From Chthonomonadales bacterium (GTDB lineage: Bacteria > Armatimonadota > Chthonomonadetes > Chthonomonadales > CAJBBX01): a stretch of 64,000 bases of DNA. The notes beneath the pieces were generated by a model, which was given only the letters and a program-made list of their open reading frames with translations, searched no databases and was not told the origin of the DNA. The DNA is taken from assembly GCA_027459625.1 (NCBI GenBank), contig DAIDHP010000001.1, positions 124,001-188,000 on the forward strand. The letters are read 5' to 3'. Each line of letters opens with the position of its first letter. Position 1 is the first letter of the stretch. Positions 1-13,303 of this stretch are shown piece by piece. Both the position numbers and the translations under genes were made by a program.

Positions 1-727
1 TCCCCGTCTGAGGATCGTATTGACAACAAATCAACAGAATTTGATCCACGAAAGATCCGACTTTTCCTTTCGATGCGGAGACTAGTCCAAGGCGCAAATC
101 TTCGGGATGGTATTCTATACCGTAAAAGTATTTCGAGACTCTTCCACTCGGGGTGATGATCAAAATGCCGGCGGGGTGAATATACTGCTGGGATGTTGGA
201 TCGTAGTAATACTTGTATCCGATTGCATCAGCCACCCTATGGATTTGAGTGGAGTCACCTGTGAGAAAGTGCCAGCCGCTTGCCGCGCTCGGCTGCCCGA
301 GCATCTGGATGTATTCCTGTTTGCGCTCCATGGCGAGCGCGGGAGTCTCCTTCGGATCTATGCTAATCGTGACGACGTTAAAATCCTTTCCGATTTTCAG
401 CTTCTGCTGTTGAAACGTTTTCACCATGCTTTCCAACTCCAATCCGCAAAGGCTAGGGCAGTTGTACCAAACGAGGTTCAAGACCACAGGCTTGGATCCG
501 AAATAATCGCCCAACATCACGGTTTTACCGGTCTCATCCTTAAAAACCGCATCCAAAGGCAATTGAGCGTTCAGTTTTTGATCAAGAGCGACTTTGTTGT
601 TTCCGTTTGTTTGTGATTGGGCGTATACGGGATTCGCGAAGCATATGAATCCGAGGTAAATGAGTGTAACAACGCCCAGCGGAACGCCCATGGTTTTACG
701 ATTAATGGGTATGCCATGTGAGTTCAT
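1..727 (-). CDS. SCO1/SenC family copper chaperone (runs off the left edge; not in the ORF track)
   Basis: Reverse-strand reading from ATG at 727: MNSHGIPINRKTMGVPLGVVTLIYLGF...PVVLNLVWYNCPSLCGLELESMVKTFQQQ...; CxxxC motif, thioredoxin-like context; end of Act cluster. Confidence 0.85.
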   Translation of the reverse strand, partial: MNSHGIPINRKTMGVPLGVVTLIYLGFICFANPVYAQSQTNGNNKVALDQKLNAQLPLDAVFKDETGKTVMLGDYFGSKPVVLNLVWYNCPSLCGLELESMVKTFQQQKLKIGKDFNVVTISIDPKETPALAMERKQEYIQMLGQPSAASGWHFLTGDSTQIHRVADAIGYKYYYDPTSQQYIHPAGILIITPSGRVSKYFYGIEYHPEDLRLGLVSASKGKVGSFVDQILLICCQYDPQTG

Positions 728-1184
728 AACGATAAGTATCCTTTTCTGTCGCTTGCGGACGAAGCGACGGTGGTAGCTCCGGAAGACCCTGTTTGGCGAT
801 GATATCCAGAGCCAGACCGACAGGTATGCGTACAATGCCTTCCTGACGATTGACCCACCCGTAACTGTTTAGTTGCGCATCCTCGGCTCGTTTATAAAGG
901 AGAAGGTCGAGAGCCGGATGCGCCTGCAACCTTGGCTGAGGAGGAAGTTCTTGAGAAACCGCAGCGGATGAACCTGGCTCGGGAGCGGGAGTGAGATGCA
1001 CCATCACCTTGAATACAATCAAGGATGTTAAAACCGCCACCCCTGTGAAAAGAAAAAGCCCAGCCACCCAACGAACATATGGCGCATAGGATACATCACG
1101 CTGCTCATATCCTCGTTTGGTATCATTCTCCTCGATCTTTTCGTCATCGTCATCTTCGTGCATGTTCCATGTCCTCCTCCGCAA
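702..1184 (-). CDS. Conserved single-TM protein of ACIII/cox clusters (contains LNSYGWVNRQEGIVRIPV)
   Basis: ORF between ActF and SCO1, one TM segment, motif typical of small proteins next to SCO1 in ACIII clusters. Confidence 0.65.
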   Translation of the reverse strand: MRRRTWNMHEDDDDEKIEENDTKRGYEQRDVSYAPYVRWVAGLFLFTGVAVLTSLIVFKVMVHLTPAPEPGSSAAVSQELPPQPRLQAHPALDLLLYKRAEDAQLNSYGWVNRQEGIVRIPVGLALDIIAKQGLPELPPSLRPQATEKDTYRYELTWHTH

Positions 1185-2412
1185 TTCGATAATCGTTTTG
1201 CGGAACCAAATTCCTTGAAGCCAACTGATGCATCATTCCGGAGATCCAGAATCCCCCCACGGCGACGAAAGCCGCCAAATCGCTCCATGCGATGTTAAAT
1301 CGATGCAAACCGAAGGCTGGCATTACGATCCAATATAAATTCAATACACCCGTAAGCAATAGTAAACCCGCCACAGAGCCCAACATAAATCGCGACCGCT
1401 TCGTTCTGTTCGACAGGAGCAGTAGGAACGGAACTGCAAACTGAAATACCACAATGAGTTCCGCCAATATCCGCCACTCCCCGCCGTTGCGCACCACATA
1501 AAAGCTAATCTCGCGCGGTAAATCCGCCGACCAAATCAGCAGATACTGGGAGAAGGATACATAAGCCCAAATCAATGTGAGGAAAAGGAGGATATTCCCC
1601 AAATCCTTCGCGGTTCTCTCATCAAAGTATCCGTTCCATGGGTATTTGTCCTCGAAAATCAGGAATATCAATAACACCAGCGAAAACGCGCCTAAAACCT
1701 GAGACACAATCATCATGAAGCCGAACATGGAGGAACTCCAATTCGGTGTTAGTGACATCACCCAATCCGTCATCGCAAGCGTGATGGTTATGAACAGGAG
1801 AAAAATCGCAGGGGCTCCAAGGTTAACGCGCAATTGGCGAAGCTTCTCATCTCCGCTAACATCCTGTTGATAAGACCAACCGGAGAGCGCATAGGCGAGC
1901 AGGGTCCAAATCACGAAGTATATTCCCCAACGCAAGGTGAAAAACGGCGTCTGCAAATAGGTAAGTTTCGCCTTGCTCATGTCATCCGACACCACTGCCG
2001 ATTGCAACCATGGGTGAATATCATGCATGCCAAATAGCAAAACGGGCAGAAAAGCGAGCGCGACGTATGGTATCATCCGCGATCCGGCTTCGAGAATCCT
2101 CACTATGGGCAATCCCCATTTCGGACGAATTACATGAATAAAGCTAATGAAACATAGGCATCCCAGAGTGATTCCGGTCCAAAAGACCGCAGCGAAAAAC
2201 CATGATTGGAAAAACAGTCTTGCATTCGCCATCAGTGAGACAACGCACAGCAGAACCCCAACGATGCCCGCCACTAATCCCATCGCGGCGTAACTGCGAA
2301 TTTCGGTTTTTGTATCGAATTGATCTATCCTATAATTGATATCATCCATGTCATTGCGCTCCACCGGACGTGGTGTATGGTTCGCCTGAGACGACTGGGT
2401 TTGATGCATCAC
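1150..2412 (-). CDS. actF: Alternative complex III subunit ActF (quinol:cytochrome c oxidoreductase membrane subunit)
   Basis: About 10 TM polytopic protein in canonical order after ActE; overlaps neighbours. Confidence 0.8.
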   Translation of the reverse strand: MMHQTQSSQANHTPRPVERNDMDDINYRIDQFDTKTEIRSYAAMGLVAGIVGVLLCVVSLMANARLFFQSWFFAAVFWTGITLGCLCFISFIHVIRPKWGLPIVRILEAGSRMIPYVALAFLPVLLFGMHDIHPWLQSAVVSDDMSKAKLTYLQTPFFTLRWGIYFVIWTLLAYALSGWSYQQDVSGDEKLRQLRVNLGAPAIFLLFITITLAMTDWVMSLTPNWSSSMFGFMMIVSQVLGAFSLVLLIFLIFEDKYPWNGYFDERTAKDLGNILLFLTLIWAYVSFSQYLLIWSADLPREISFYVVRNGGEWRILAELIVVFQFAVPFLLLLSNRTKRSRFMLGSVAGLLLLTGVLNLYWIVMPAFGLHRFNIAWSDLAAFVAVGGFWISGMMHQLASRNLVPQNDYRIAEEDMEHARR

Positions 2413-3067
2413 TTCCCGAACTCGTAAGCTCTTTCATCCGTGATTTCGGAACCACGGAGAGTGGAGCCTGCTGACTGAATTGCAGAACTCGTATATAAGC
2501 GGCGATATCCCAGCGATCCCTCGGATTGGGAATGCTGCTCGCATAGCTGTACATAATCCCGTATCCGTTCGTAATGACATCGAAAAAGCGCCCCACGGGA
2601 GACTTGATAAGTCTTTCCGTGTGGAAATTGGCGGGTTTCTGATGAACGAATCCTCGTATCGCAACCATTCCGTTTCCATCCCCCAAAACTCCATGACAGG
2701 GACTGCAATATATGTTAAACTGGCTCTGTCCTCGCAACAGATCCTGTTTCGTCACTTTGAAAGGGAAGGCGTTGACAAATCGCCCCCGCGACACACCTGT
2801 CTCAGTAACGGAAACTCCGGTAGCGTTTGGTATCATGCCGGTATCATATGGATCGTTATAAGGTACTTGTCCGATCGCCACGGTATGAGAAACGGGCATT
2901 CGAGCGGATGATTGATCCGGGAAAAACGTACTTCTGGCGAAAGGATGATCCACTTTTTTCTGCACCCACATATCCGTGTGGCATCCGGCAAGCATTACAA
3001 GCAAGGGAAGAGAAAGTAACCCCGCCAGTGATTTACGAAAGGTTATCCTGATATTGTCGATGTTCAT
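2351..3067 (-). CDS. actE: ActE, monoheme cytochrome c lipoprotein-like
   Basis: Lipobox-like LAGC; single CSPCHG heme motif; gene order. Confidence 0.85.
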   Translation of the reverse strand: MNIDNIRITFRKSLAGLLSLPLLVMLAGCHTDMWVQKKVDHPFARSTFFPDQSSARMPVSHTVAIGQVPYNDPYDTGMIPNATGVSVTETGVSRGRFVNAFPFKVTKQDLLRGQSQFNIYCSPCHGVLGDGNGMVAIRGFVHQKPANFHTERLIKSPVGRFFDVITNGYGIMYSYASSIPNPRDRWDIAAYIRVLQFSQQAPLSVVPKSRMKELTSSGSDASNPVVSGEPYTTSGGAQ

Positions 3068-3663
3068 ATTTCCGACCTCGCGGGTACGATATCCTCGTTT
3101 TCAATGGTCTCGGATTCATCGTAAACCTCGCTCACATGCAGTGCATCCGCGGATTCAAGAAGATGCGTGGTATCCTCAAGATCAAACAGGGGATCACGCG
3201 CCTCCACGCATAAAAAGAAGCGGTCCGTGCTCATGCGGTCAAAATCGGAAACGCTGAAAATCGGATGCCATGGATGGGGGAATCCATTAAAAACCAGCAT
3301 CCCCAAGATCACCGCCAACGCGGCGAACAGGATGGTGGTCTCCACAGTGACGGGGAGAAAAGCCTGCCAGCTATTATTCGGCTTGCCTCCGACGTTCACG
3401 GGGTAGTCGATGACGCTGGTCCAATACTGCAACCCAAAGCCCGCAACGGCTCCGAAAATACCACCGAAGAATGCCAGCCAAGGCAGGAACGGCTCGCGAA
3501 ATCCCATGAGAGTATCCAATCCCTCCACAGGATAAGGGGTGTAGGCGTCCATGCGCGTATAACCCGCATCTTTCGCTTTTTCGGTGGCGGCGATAAGCTT
3601 TTCCTGATCTGCGAACTCCGCAACGATACCGTAAACTCTGTTTTGATAACTCTCAGTTTTCAT
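3064..3663 (-). CDS. actD: ActD (DUF3341) membrane subunit
   Basis: DUF3341-like N-terminus (YGIVAEFADQEKLIAATEKAKDAGYTRMDAYTPYPVEGLD), 2 TMs, gene order. Confidence 0.9.
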   Translation of the reverse strand: MKTESYQNRVYGIVAEFADQEKLIAATEKAKDAGYTRMDAYTPYPVEGLDTLMGFREPFLPWLAFFGGIFGAVAGFGLQYWTSVIDYPVNVGGKPNNSWQAFLPVTVETTILFAALAVILGMLVFNGFPHPWHPIFSVSDFDRMSTDRFFLCVEARDPLFDLEDTTHLLESADALHVSEVYDESETIENEDIVPARSEI

Positions 3664-3718
3664 ATCTTCCTCATCCGGTTTCCGGCTTTATGAGACATGC
3701 ATCCCGTAATCCCATCGG

Positions 3719-5141
3719 CTAACGACTATGGTTCTTCCCGCCCTCATCGTTTGCGAGCAGCGTCTTCAATTCAGTCAGCGACATTAAAGGAATAAATCGC
3801 ACAAATAGACACATCAGGAATAGGAACAATCCAATGGACCCAATAAAGACGGCAATCTCCCATATGGAGGGAGTGTAGAATCCCCATGTTGAGGGAATAT
3901 AGCTCCTGGAAAGGCTTGTTATTAAGGAGATAAACCTTTCAAGCCACATCCCAAGATTCACAAATATGGAGACTATGAATACAATTGTGATATTGCGCCG
4001 CAGTCTCGGAGACCAAAGGATTAGAGGAGCAATGAGGTTGCACGCCATCATAATCCAAAAAAGAGGCGCATAGTGACCGAACATTTGGTTCCGCAGTACG
4101 AGTTTTTCGTATTTGTCTCCGCCATACCAAGTGTAAAAGGCTTCGGCGAAATAACCGTAAACGATAACCATGTTTGATCCAAGGAGATATTTAGAGAGCC
4201 AATCGATATGTACGTCAGTGATGTAGCTTTGCAGTCCATACCACGCTCGCAAGGGAATGATGATAGTCAGAGCGATCGCAACCCCCTCGAAAATGGCACC
4301 GGCGACGTAAAAGACGGGAAGAAAAGTGCTGTGCCAGCCGGGTATGATGGACATCGCGAAGTCGAAACTCACAAAACTATATGCCGATATCGTCATGGCG
4401 ACGCATAATCCGGCAACGATGTAATATGCCGTCTGATATCGCCGCCAATGCCTCGCAGATCCCCTCCATCCCAGCGCCAGCACCCCTGTGATAATCTGAA
4501 CCGTGGGGTTCTTGGTGCGATCGCGCAGACATGCGATATCCGGGATCAAGCCCATGTACCAATAAAGGGTCGCCACCACCATGAAAGTGGACATAGCGAA
4601 TACATCCCATACCAATGGGCTCCTAAACTGTGGCCAAAGCCCAAGAATATTTGGCCCCAATGGCATCAGCCAATAGAAAACCCAAGGGCGACCAAGGTGC
4701 AAAATCGGGAAAATTCCGGCGCACATCACCGCGAAAATGGCGGTGGATTCCAATATTCGGCTTATGGATTTGCGCCATTGTTGCCGCATCAATAGCAATC
4801 CGGCGGAGAGTAACAACAGCGATTGGCCAATCGCCATCCACCACTCGAAATTAACGATTGCCAGTCCCCATCCCACAGGGATGTTTATCCCCCATACTCC
4901 CACGCCTTTATAAAACAACCACGCGACTCCGACCGTGAGAGCGCCTAAAAACGCAAAAGCCACAAGCAAGGATACATACCAGGCGCGAGGATGTTTGTTC
5001 CACTCGAAAACTATGGAACTGACCTTATGGGTGACGGTTTCAAGCGTCTGTTCGCCTTCTAACAAAGCGTCCCGTTTCGTTTCGACAGGTTGGTTTTCCA
5101 ATATGTCCATGCGCATTTTCATTCTCTTATCCGGTCTCTTG

Positions 5142-5149
<8 letters not shown>
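3719..5149 (-). CDS. actC: ActC, NrfD/PsrC-like membrane subunit
   Basis: 476 aa polytopic NrfD-like protein; gene order. Confidence 0.9.
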
Positions 5150-8195
<3,046 letters not shown>

Positions 8196-8207
8196 TCGAC
8201 ACTGACT

Positions 8208-8876
8208 TTACCGGTGGCACACCGAGCAGTCAGTCAAACCATTTTTGTGAACATGATAGCTAATCATCAACTCCTTGCCCAAGGTTGACTGGTCCGGAGG
8301 ATATCTGTATTCCATATTGAAAACCTGATTTTTCGGTCTGATAAATTTGGCGGGATCGCGATGACACTTGAGACACCACGCCATGAAAAAGGTTTTCGCC
8401 TTGAACGTGATATTCATATGGTTCACCTGACCATGACACACGTCGCAACCGATTCCCTTGCGAACATGGATGCTGTGATCGAAATAGACGAAATCCGGCA
8501 AGCTGGTCACACGGTTCCACACCAGCGGAACGCCGGTTTTATAACTTTCCCTCACGGGTTTCAGCAGGGGACTGTTCGTCCACACTTGGGAATGACATGA
8601 CATACAGGTATGAGTGGAAGGCATTCCCGCATAAGGGGAGTTCTCCACGGTTTTATGGCAATAACGGCAGTCTATCCCTAACTCATTCACATGGTGTTCG
8701 TGGCTGAATGGAACCGGCTGGTTGAGAGGCACATTCACATTCGTGTTCCATGGGGAGCGAGAAACCGCTATCCCAGCCCCGACTAATCCGCCGGGAATGA
8801 TAACAAAAGCCAACAAACTTAGTCGGGCAAGATGATTTGCACTCGGTTTGAATACCTGAGCCATTTTTTCACTCAC
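8208..8876 (-). CDS. actA: ActA, pentaheme cytochrome c
   Basis: Five CxxCH motifs: CRYCH, CMSCH, CDVCH, CLKCH, CSVCH. Confidence 0.92.
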   Translation of the reverse strand: MSEKMAQVFKPSANHLARLSLLAFVIIPGGLVGAGIAVSRSPWNTNVNVPLNQPVPFSHEHHVNELGIDCRYCHKTVENSPYAGMPSTHTCMSCHSQVWTNSPLLKPVRESYKTGVPLVWNRVTSLPDFVYFDHSIHVRKGIGCDVCHGQVNHMNITFKAKTFFMAWCLKCHRDPAKFIRPKNQVFNMEYRYPPDQSTLGKELMISYHVHKNGLTDCSVCHR

Positions 8877-8889
8877 GCTCCGTTTTCAT

Positions 8890-8929
8890 ATCATGGAAGC
8901 ACTCCGGCTATCACCTATGCTTCCATGAT
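8890..8929. promoter_or_regulatory. Perfect 12-bp inverted repeat (ATCATGGAAGCA-n16-TGCTTCCATGAT) upstream of actA
   Basis: Read directly; lies just 5' of the actA start. Confidence 0.6.
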
Positions 8930-9011
8930 GATTATCGGACTTATTTATTCATGCAAAATAATTAAACACTTATATTACGACGGCTTTGTGAAGCTGTTCC
9001 CAAAGAATGGA

Positions 9012-9029
9012 AAAAGTCCGCGGACTTTT
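9012..9029 (-). terminator. Possible terminator/palindrome AAAAGTCCGCGGACTTTT after ctaAB
   Basis: Perfect 18-bp palindrome with T-run just downstream of the ctaAB stop. Confidence 0.5.
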
Positions 9030-9043
9030 CCAATCCGTTACAT

Positions 9044-10933
9044 TTAACTCAAAACCCTATCCAACGCTATCGTCAGAAACAACAAAGCGAGATACAGCAT
9101 CGAATATTTGTACAGGGACAACGCTTGGGGACGACCCGGTTGAAGATATAAGAGGGCGCATCTCACGAGCAGCACCGCATTCAGAAGAAACGAAACGATC
9201 ACATAGAAGATGCCGACGCTCCCCTGAGTTAGGGGTAGAATGGAGAGCAACGCGGTAAGCACGGCATACAGGGATATCTGCGTTACAGTCATCCTCACAC
9301 CTCTTACAACCGGAAGCATGGGGATGCCTGCGCGCGCGAAATCATCCTTCATCAACAACGCCAACGCCCAAAAATGCACGGGAGTCCAGAGGAAGATGAT
9401 CGCGAATAGCCACCAAGCGAAGGAGTTCAGTTGCCCCGTCACCGCAGCCCATCCGACTAGAGGTGGAAAAGCTCCCGCCGCGCCTCCGATGACGATATTG
9501 TGCCACGTTCGCCTTTTAAGTCCGAGAGTATATACCAGCACGTAGAAAACGAGACCGGCAAGCGCAAGCAGAGCGGAAAGAAGATTGGCGAAAAGAGTGA
9601 ACAGAAGGAATGATCCCGCCTCCAAAACCACCGCGAAGAGGATCGCGTTACGCGCACTGATTGTATGAGTAACAGTGGGACGTTGGGAGGTGCGCTTCAT
9701 CTGGGCGTCGATATCCCGATCGATAACCATATTGATGGCGTTCGCCGCCCCTGCGGACATATAGCCGCCAATGGCGACAGCCAGGAGTAAAGTGAGCCCG
9801 GGCCATTGAGGTTTGGCAATGAACATCGCCGCGATAGTGGTGAAGAGAAGCAAGCTAATCACCTTTGGCTTTGTGAGGGCGATATAATCCTTTAAATGCG
9901 GGATTCCCTCGGAATGTCGGGCGGGCTTCGCATCCTCTCGCTCCGAGACGGCCACATCCATTCGCGGAGCATCCACGGATAATGCTGAACAGGCAAGCAG
10001 GATAAGCGCCACCCACATGATATCCGCCAGCAATAGGTGCACGAGTTGCATCCAGACAGGAGCCAACAGAGCCATGTTTATGAACCCCGCAGTGATTTGA
10101 GACACGATCACAATGGCGACCACGCGAACATATTTCACAACCGAATCACTCGGACGTAGATATCCCGTCAATCCGGCGATAACGATTGTGTAAAGTCCCA
10201 CGGATATGGCGATTAAGGGATGCAAATAGCGCAATCGAATGAGAAAATACGCGGTGGTGGAGAAATCCTGTTGGATGCCCTGTAAAAGGGAATGAGAGGG
10301 GAATAGGGTATCACCCAAGGCGGTCACGGCTCCGCTCACTGAGAGGACCATCGTGCCAAGAAGCGCCAGCCCGATCCCCCATCCGAGGGCTCCCTGATCG
10401 CGTAATTTCAGTCGTTTCCCCCCGCTCGCCCACCATGCGGCTATGGTCAAAGCCCCCAAAAGCATGAAGGTGTTCACCAGATGCGCCGCCATGGCGACAG
10501 CTCGGTAAACCGAGGCGTTGTGCACCACCAAACCGTATATCACCAGCAGCGCGCCAATGAGGGCTTCGGAAAGCGTGAACACCACGGACCACAGGCTGGC
10601 TTTGCGCACTCTGTGACCGGAGGGGTACAACCGGAACGCTCCGTAAACCAACCCGGCAAGCGCGACAAAGCAAAAAGCGACCGACACACGGTGGGTGTAT
10701 TCGATCAATGTGTGTATGGAACTGGCATCGGGTATCACCACACCGTTGCAGGATGGCCAATGCCCCCCGCAGCCCGCTCCGGAATTGGTTGCCCGCACAT
10801 ATGCCCCCCACAAAACCACAAGGATGTTGTAGCCGAGAACGAACCAAGCGTATCTGGCGAAAAAAGGAGTTCTCGACCGAGGCGATTTCACATCATTGTT
10901 TTCAGTAGAGTCAATTTCGGTTTTCATTATCAT
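9044..10933 (-). CDS. Fused heme A synthase (CtaA/COX15) - protoheme IX farnesyltransferase (CtaB/COX10)
   Basis: N-terminal half CtaA-like ([22 protein letters not shown]); C-terminal half UbiA/CtaB-like ([15 protein letters not shown]... [19 protein letters not shown]). Confidence 0.92.
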   Translation of the reverse strand: MIMKTEIDSTENNDVKSPRSRTPFFARYAWFVLGYNILVVLWGAYVRATNSGAGCGGHWPSCNGVVIPDASSIHTLIEYTHRVSVAFCFVALAGLVYGAFRLYPSGHRVRKASLWSVVFTLSEALIGALLVIYGLVVHNASVYRAVAMAAHLVNTFMLLGALTIAAWWASGGKRLKLRDQGALGWGIGLALLGTMVLSVSGAVTALGDTLFPSHSLLQGIQQDFSTTAYFLIRLRYLHPLIAISVGLYTIVIAGLTGYLRPSDSVVKYVRVVAIVIVSQITAGFINMALLAPVWMQLVHLLLADIMWVALILLACSALSVDAPRMDVAVSEREDAKPARHSEGIPHLKDYIALTKPKVISLLLFTTIAAMFIAKPQWPGLTLLLAVAIGGYMSAGAANAINMVIDRDIDAQMKRTSQRPTVTHTISARNAILFAVVLEAGSFLLFTLFANLLSALLALAGLVFYVLVYTLGLKRRTWHNIVIGGAAGAFPPLVGWAAVTGQLNSFAWWLFAIIFLWTPVHFWALALLMKDDFARAGIPMLPVVRGVRMTVTQISLYAVLTALLSILPLTQGSVGIFYVIVSFLLNAVLLVRCALLYLQPGRPQALSLYKYSMLYLALLFLTIALDRVLS

Positions 10934-10953
10934 AACCTTGTGATCAAGGACGG

Positions 10954-10977
10954 CTCAGCCATATGACATTGGCTGAG
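10954..10977. promoter_or_regulatory. Inverted repeat CTCAGCCA-n8-TGGCTGAG upstream of ctaAB
   Basis: Read directly; perfect 8-bp arms in the 5' leader. Confidence 0.45.
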
Positions 10978-11285
10978 TAAATTGGAAAACTACCTTACGC
11001 AGTGGTAATTTCATATCGAACAAGAATCGGCTTGCATCCGGCGGACTCCGTTCGGTGAAAGTCCCTGAATGGGAATTATGCAATTATCTCCTTGAAAATA
11101 TAATTATTTAGACTACGTAAATATATTCACGATGTTCCGTGCTTGTGAAAAAAAAGGAAAAGTCCATTTAGCGGATTTCACAAAGTGGGGCAATGTTTCC
11201 TGTTGGAGAGAAGAGTATAATAGAAGGAAATCGTAAGCGATGTTTGAACGAAGGCGTCACAAAGGGATAAACGGACTGTTATACG

Positions 11286-12494
11286 ATGGAACAGATTGTA
11301 TCGGAAAAACCATACATCGAGGAAACCACGGATGAATCCATCTATTATCAACGACTATCCGATGGCATTCCGTATCAACCCTCCTTTCGTCTGATCGATC
11401 TCTTTTGTGGAGCGGGTGGGTTTTCGCTAGGTTTTTCCCCGCTGTTTGGTCATCATTTCCAGCACGTTTGGATGAACGACATTGATCCAGCCGCTGTCAA
11501 AACGTATCGGTGCAATTTCGAGTCCACCGGAGGGCATGAGGATATCCTGAAAGTTGCGGAGCATCCCGAGGATATTCCAACCGCCGACGTCGTGATAGGC
11601 GGCCCGCCCTGCCAAGGGTTTAGCTTGTTAAATAAGAACCGCGAGAATGACCCTCGCAAACAGTTGTGGCGCCCGTTCATGGAAATTGTGAGAATATCTC
11701 ATGCGTCTGTTTTCGTAATGGAAAATGTACCGCAATTGCTTGGCAGCGAGGAATACAACCGAATAAAAACTCTTGCGCAGGACAGGGGATTTCTTGTCAC
11801 TTCGGCAAAGCTATGCGCCGCCGACTATGGCGTGCCGCAAACGAGATGGCGAGCGTTCATTATCGGCTGTCTTTTTGCTGACCCCAAACTTTTTTTTCCG
11901 CCCAGGAAAACACACTATGATTCAAGGAAAGGAAATCCAAAATCCAATTTATTCGACGATGAATATATTATGAATCCAAAGCCTTGGAGAACGGTATACG
12001 ACGCCATATCCGATCTGCCCGCGCCATTGCCTGCAAACAACGGAGACGCGGCACCGCCGCTCGATTTGCATTATGGCAGAAATCCTACTCCTCTTAGTTT
12101 GAAAAGATATCAAATCGTCGGGCGGGAAGGAATGAACCGTTTTGATTTGCAAAGACTAGCTCCGGACCTAACACCATCCTGTTGGATAAAAAAAACCAGC
12201 GGAGGAACGGATCTCTTTGGACGCCTTTGGTGGGATCGTCCGGCGTTCACTATTCGCACGGAATTTTTCAAACCTGAAAAAGGACGATATCTGCATCCAT
12301 CGCAACATCGTCCGATCACGCACAGAGAAGCCGCGCGCCTGCAATCCTTTCCCGACTCTTTTCGATTTCAAGGTACGAAGCTGGAAATAGCGCGTCAAAT
12401 TGGGAATGCAGTGCCTCCCATCTTGGCGGCGCGAATTGCGGATTCCGTATATGCATTGCTTATATCTCGAGTTTCAGGAGATACCGCTTCGTAA
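11286..12494 (+). CDS. DNA (cytosine-5-)-methyltransferase
   Basis: C5-MTase motifs: I LIDLFCGAGGFSLGF; IV GGPPCQGFS; VI VFVMENVPQ; VIII QTRWRAFIIG; IX EAARLQSFPDSF; X QIGNAVPP. Confidence 0.95.
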   Translation: MEQIVSEKPYIEETTDESIYYQRLSDGIPYQPSFRLIDLFCGAGGFSLGFSPLFGHHFQHVWMNDIDPAAVKTYRCNFESTGGHEDILKVAEHPEDIPTADVVIGGPPCQGFSLLNKNRENDPRKQLWRPFMEIVRISHASVFVMENVPQLLGSEEYNRIKTLAQDRGFLVTSAKLCAADYGVPQTRWRAFIIGCLFADPKLFFPPRKTHYDSRKGNPKSNLFDDEYIMNPKPWRTVYDAISDLPAPLPANNGDAAPPLDLHYGRNPTPLSLKRYQIVGREGMNRFDLQRLAPDLTPSCWIKKTSGGTDLFGRLWWDRPAFTIRTEFFKPEKGRYLHPSQHRPITHREAARLQSFPDSFRFQGTKLEIARQIGNAVPPILAARIADSVYALLISRVSGDTAS

Positions 12495-12529
12495 ACTGTG
12501 GCAAAACTCTGTGATCCAAGGAATATTTC

Positions 12530-13078
12530 ATGAGCGCTCGTGATCGGATTAGAGAATATTTCGAAAAGAATATCGGGAAAGTAATAAACACTCGTGAAAT
12601 CAGAGAAGTGGCGGGGATTAACGATTATGCACGGAGAATCCGCGAATTGCGAGACGAGGAGGGCATGCAGATAAAAACCCACATCGATAGAAGTGATCTC
12701 AAGCCTGGCGAATACCTTCTCGAATCTTTGGTACGGCTTCCTGTAATTGCACGAAATGTATCCCCTCAATTGAGAATGGATATTTTGGAGCGTAATGGGT
12801 TCACCTGTCAACTTTGCGGCGCCGGTGCGGGTGACCGTGATCCGTGGAACCCCAATCGAAAAATAAGATTGCATATAGATCATATCATACCTTTAAGTCA
12901 AGGAGGGCTCAACACTAAGGAGAACCTACGAGTCGTCTGTTCGGCGTGCAATCAAGCCAAATCGAACATCCAACCTCCCAGCGAATCTGCTCGCAATATC
13001 CTGATAAGAATACGTCGTATGCCTCGTTCTGTAAAAAAGGAAATTTATGAAGCTTTAAAACGTTCTTTCTCAGATTAG
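12530..13078 (+). CDS. HNH endonuclease with N-terminal winged-helix-like domain; candidate cognate restriction enzyme
   Basis: CQLCG...LHIDHIIPLSQGGLNTKENLRVVCSACNQAKSN; 36 bp downstream of the MTase, same strand. Confidence 0.85.
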   Translation: MSARDRIREYFEKNIGKVINTREIREVAGINDYARRIRELRDEEGMQIKTHIDRSDLKPGEYLLESLVRLPVIARNVSPQLRMDILERNGFTCQLCGAGAGDRDPWNPNRKIRLHIDHIIPLSQGGLNTKENLRVVCSACNQAKSNIQPPSESARNILIRIRRMPRSVKKEIYEALKRSFSD

Positions 13079-13303
13079 GGGCTTTGAAAGAGCATGATGA
13101 TTTCCATGATAACAACCCATTTTGTAACGGATGCTACAAGATGCCAGTGATTGAATTCCGCATGGATTCAGTAAAATTGGGTTGAAAAACACTTATAGAG
13201 ATGCGGATCACCGTGAGATTAGAAATAAAGAGCTTAAATTCAAATGATCACCTACAGATTCAAACCATCTTTGAGACAGTCTATTATCACTTGATTTTGC
13301 CTC

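Noticed and set aside
107-616. 169-aa plus-strand ORF
   Set aside because: Antisense of the truncated SCO1 gene, which is the real coding frame.
11030-11090. GGTGAAAGTCC-like string resembling part of a cobalamin or FMN riboswitch
   Set aside because: The surrounding conserved boxes are missing and the downstream gene is a DNA methyltransferase.
13090-13200. Imperfect inverted repeat CAACCCATTTT...AAAATTGGGTTG as ncRNA
   Set aside because: Long spacer and a mismatch; no promoter or conservation evidence.
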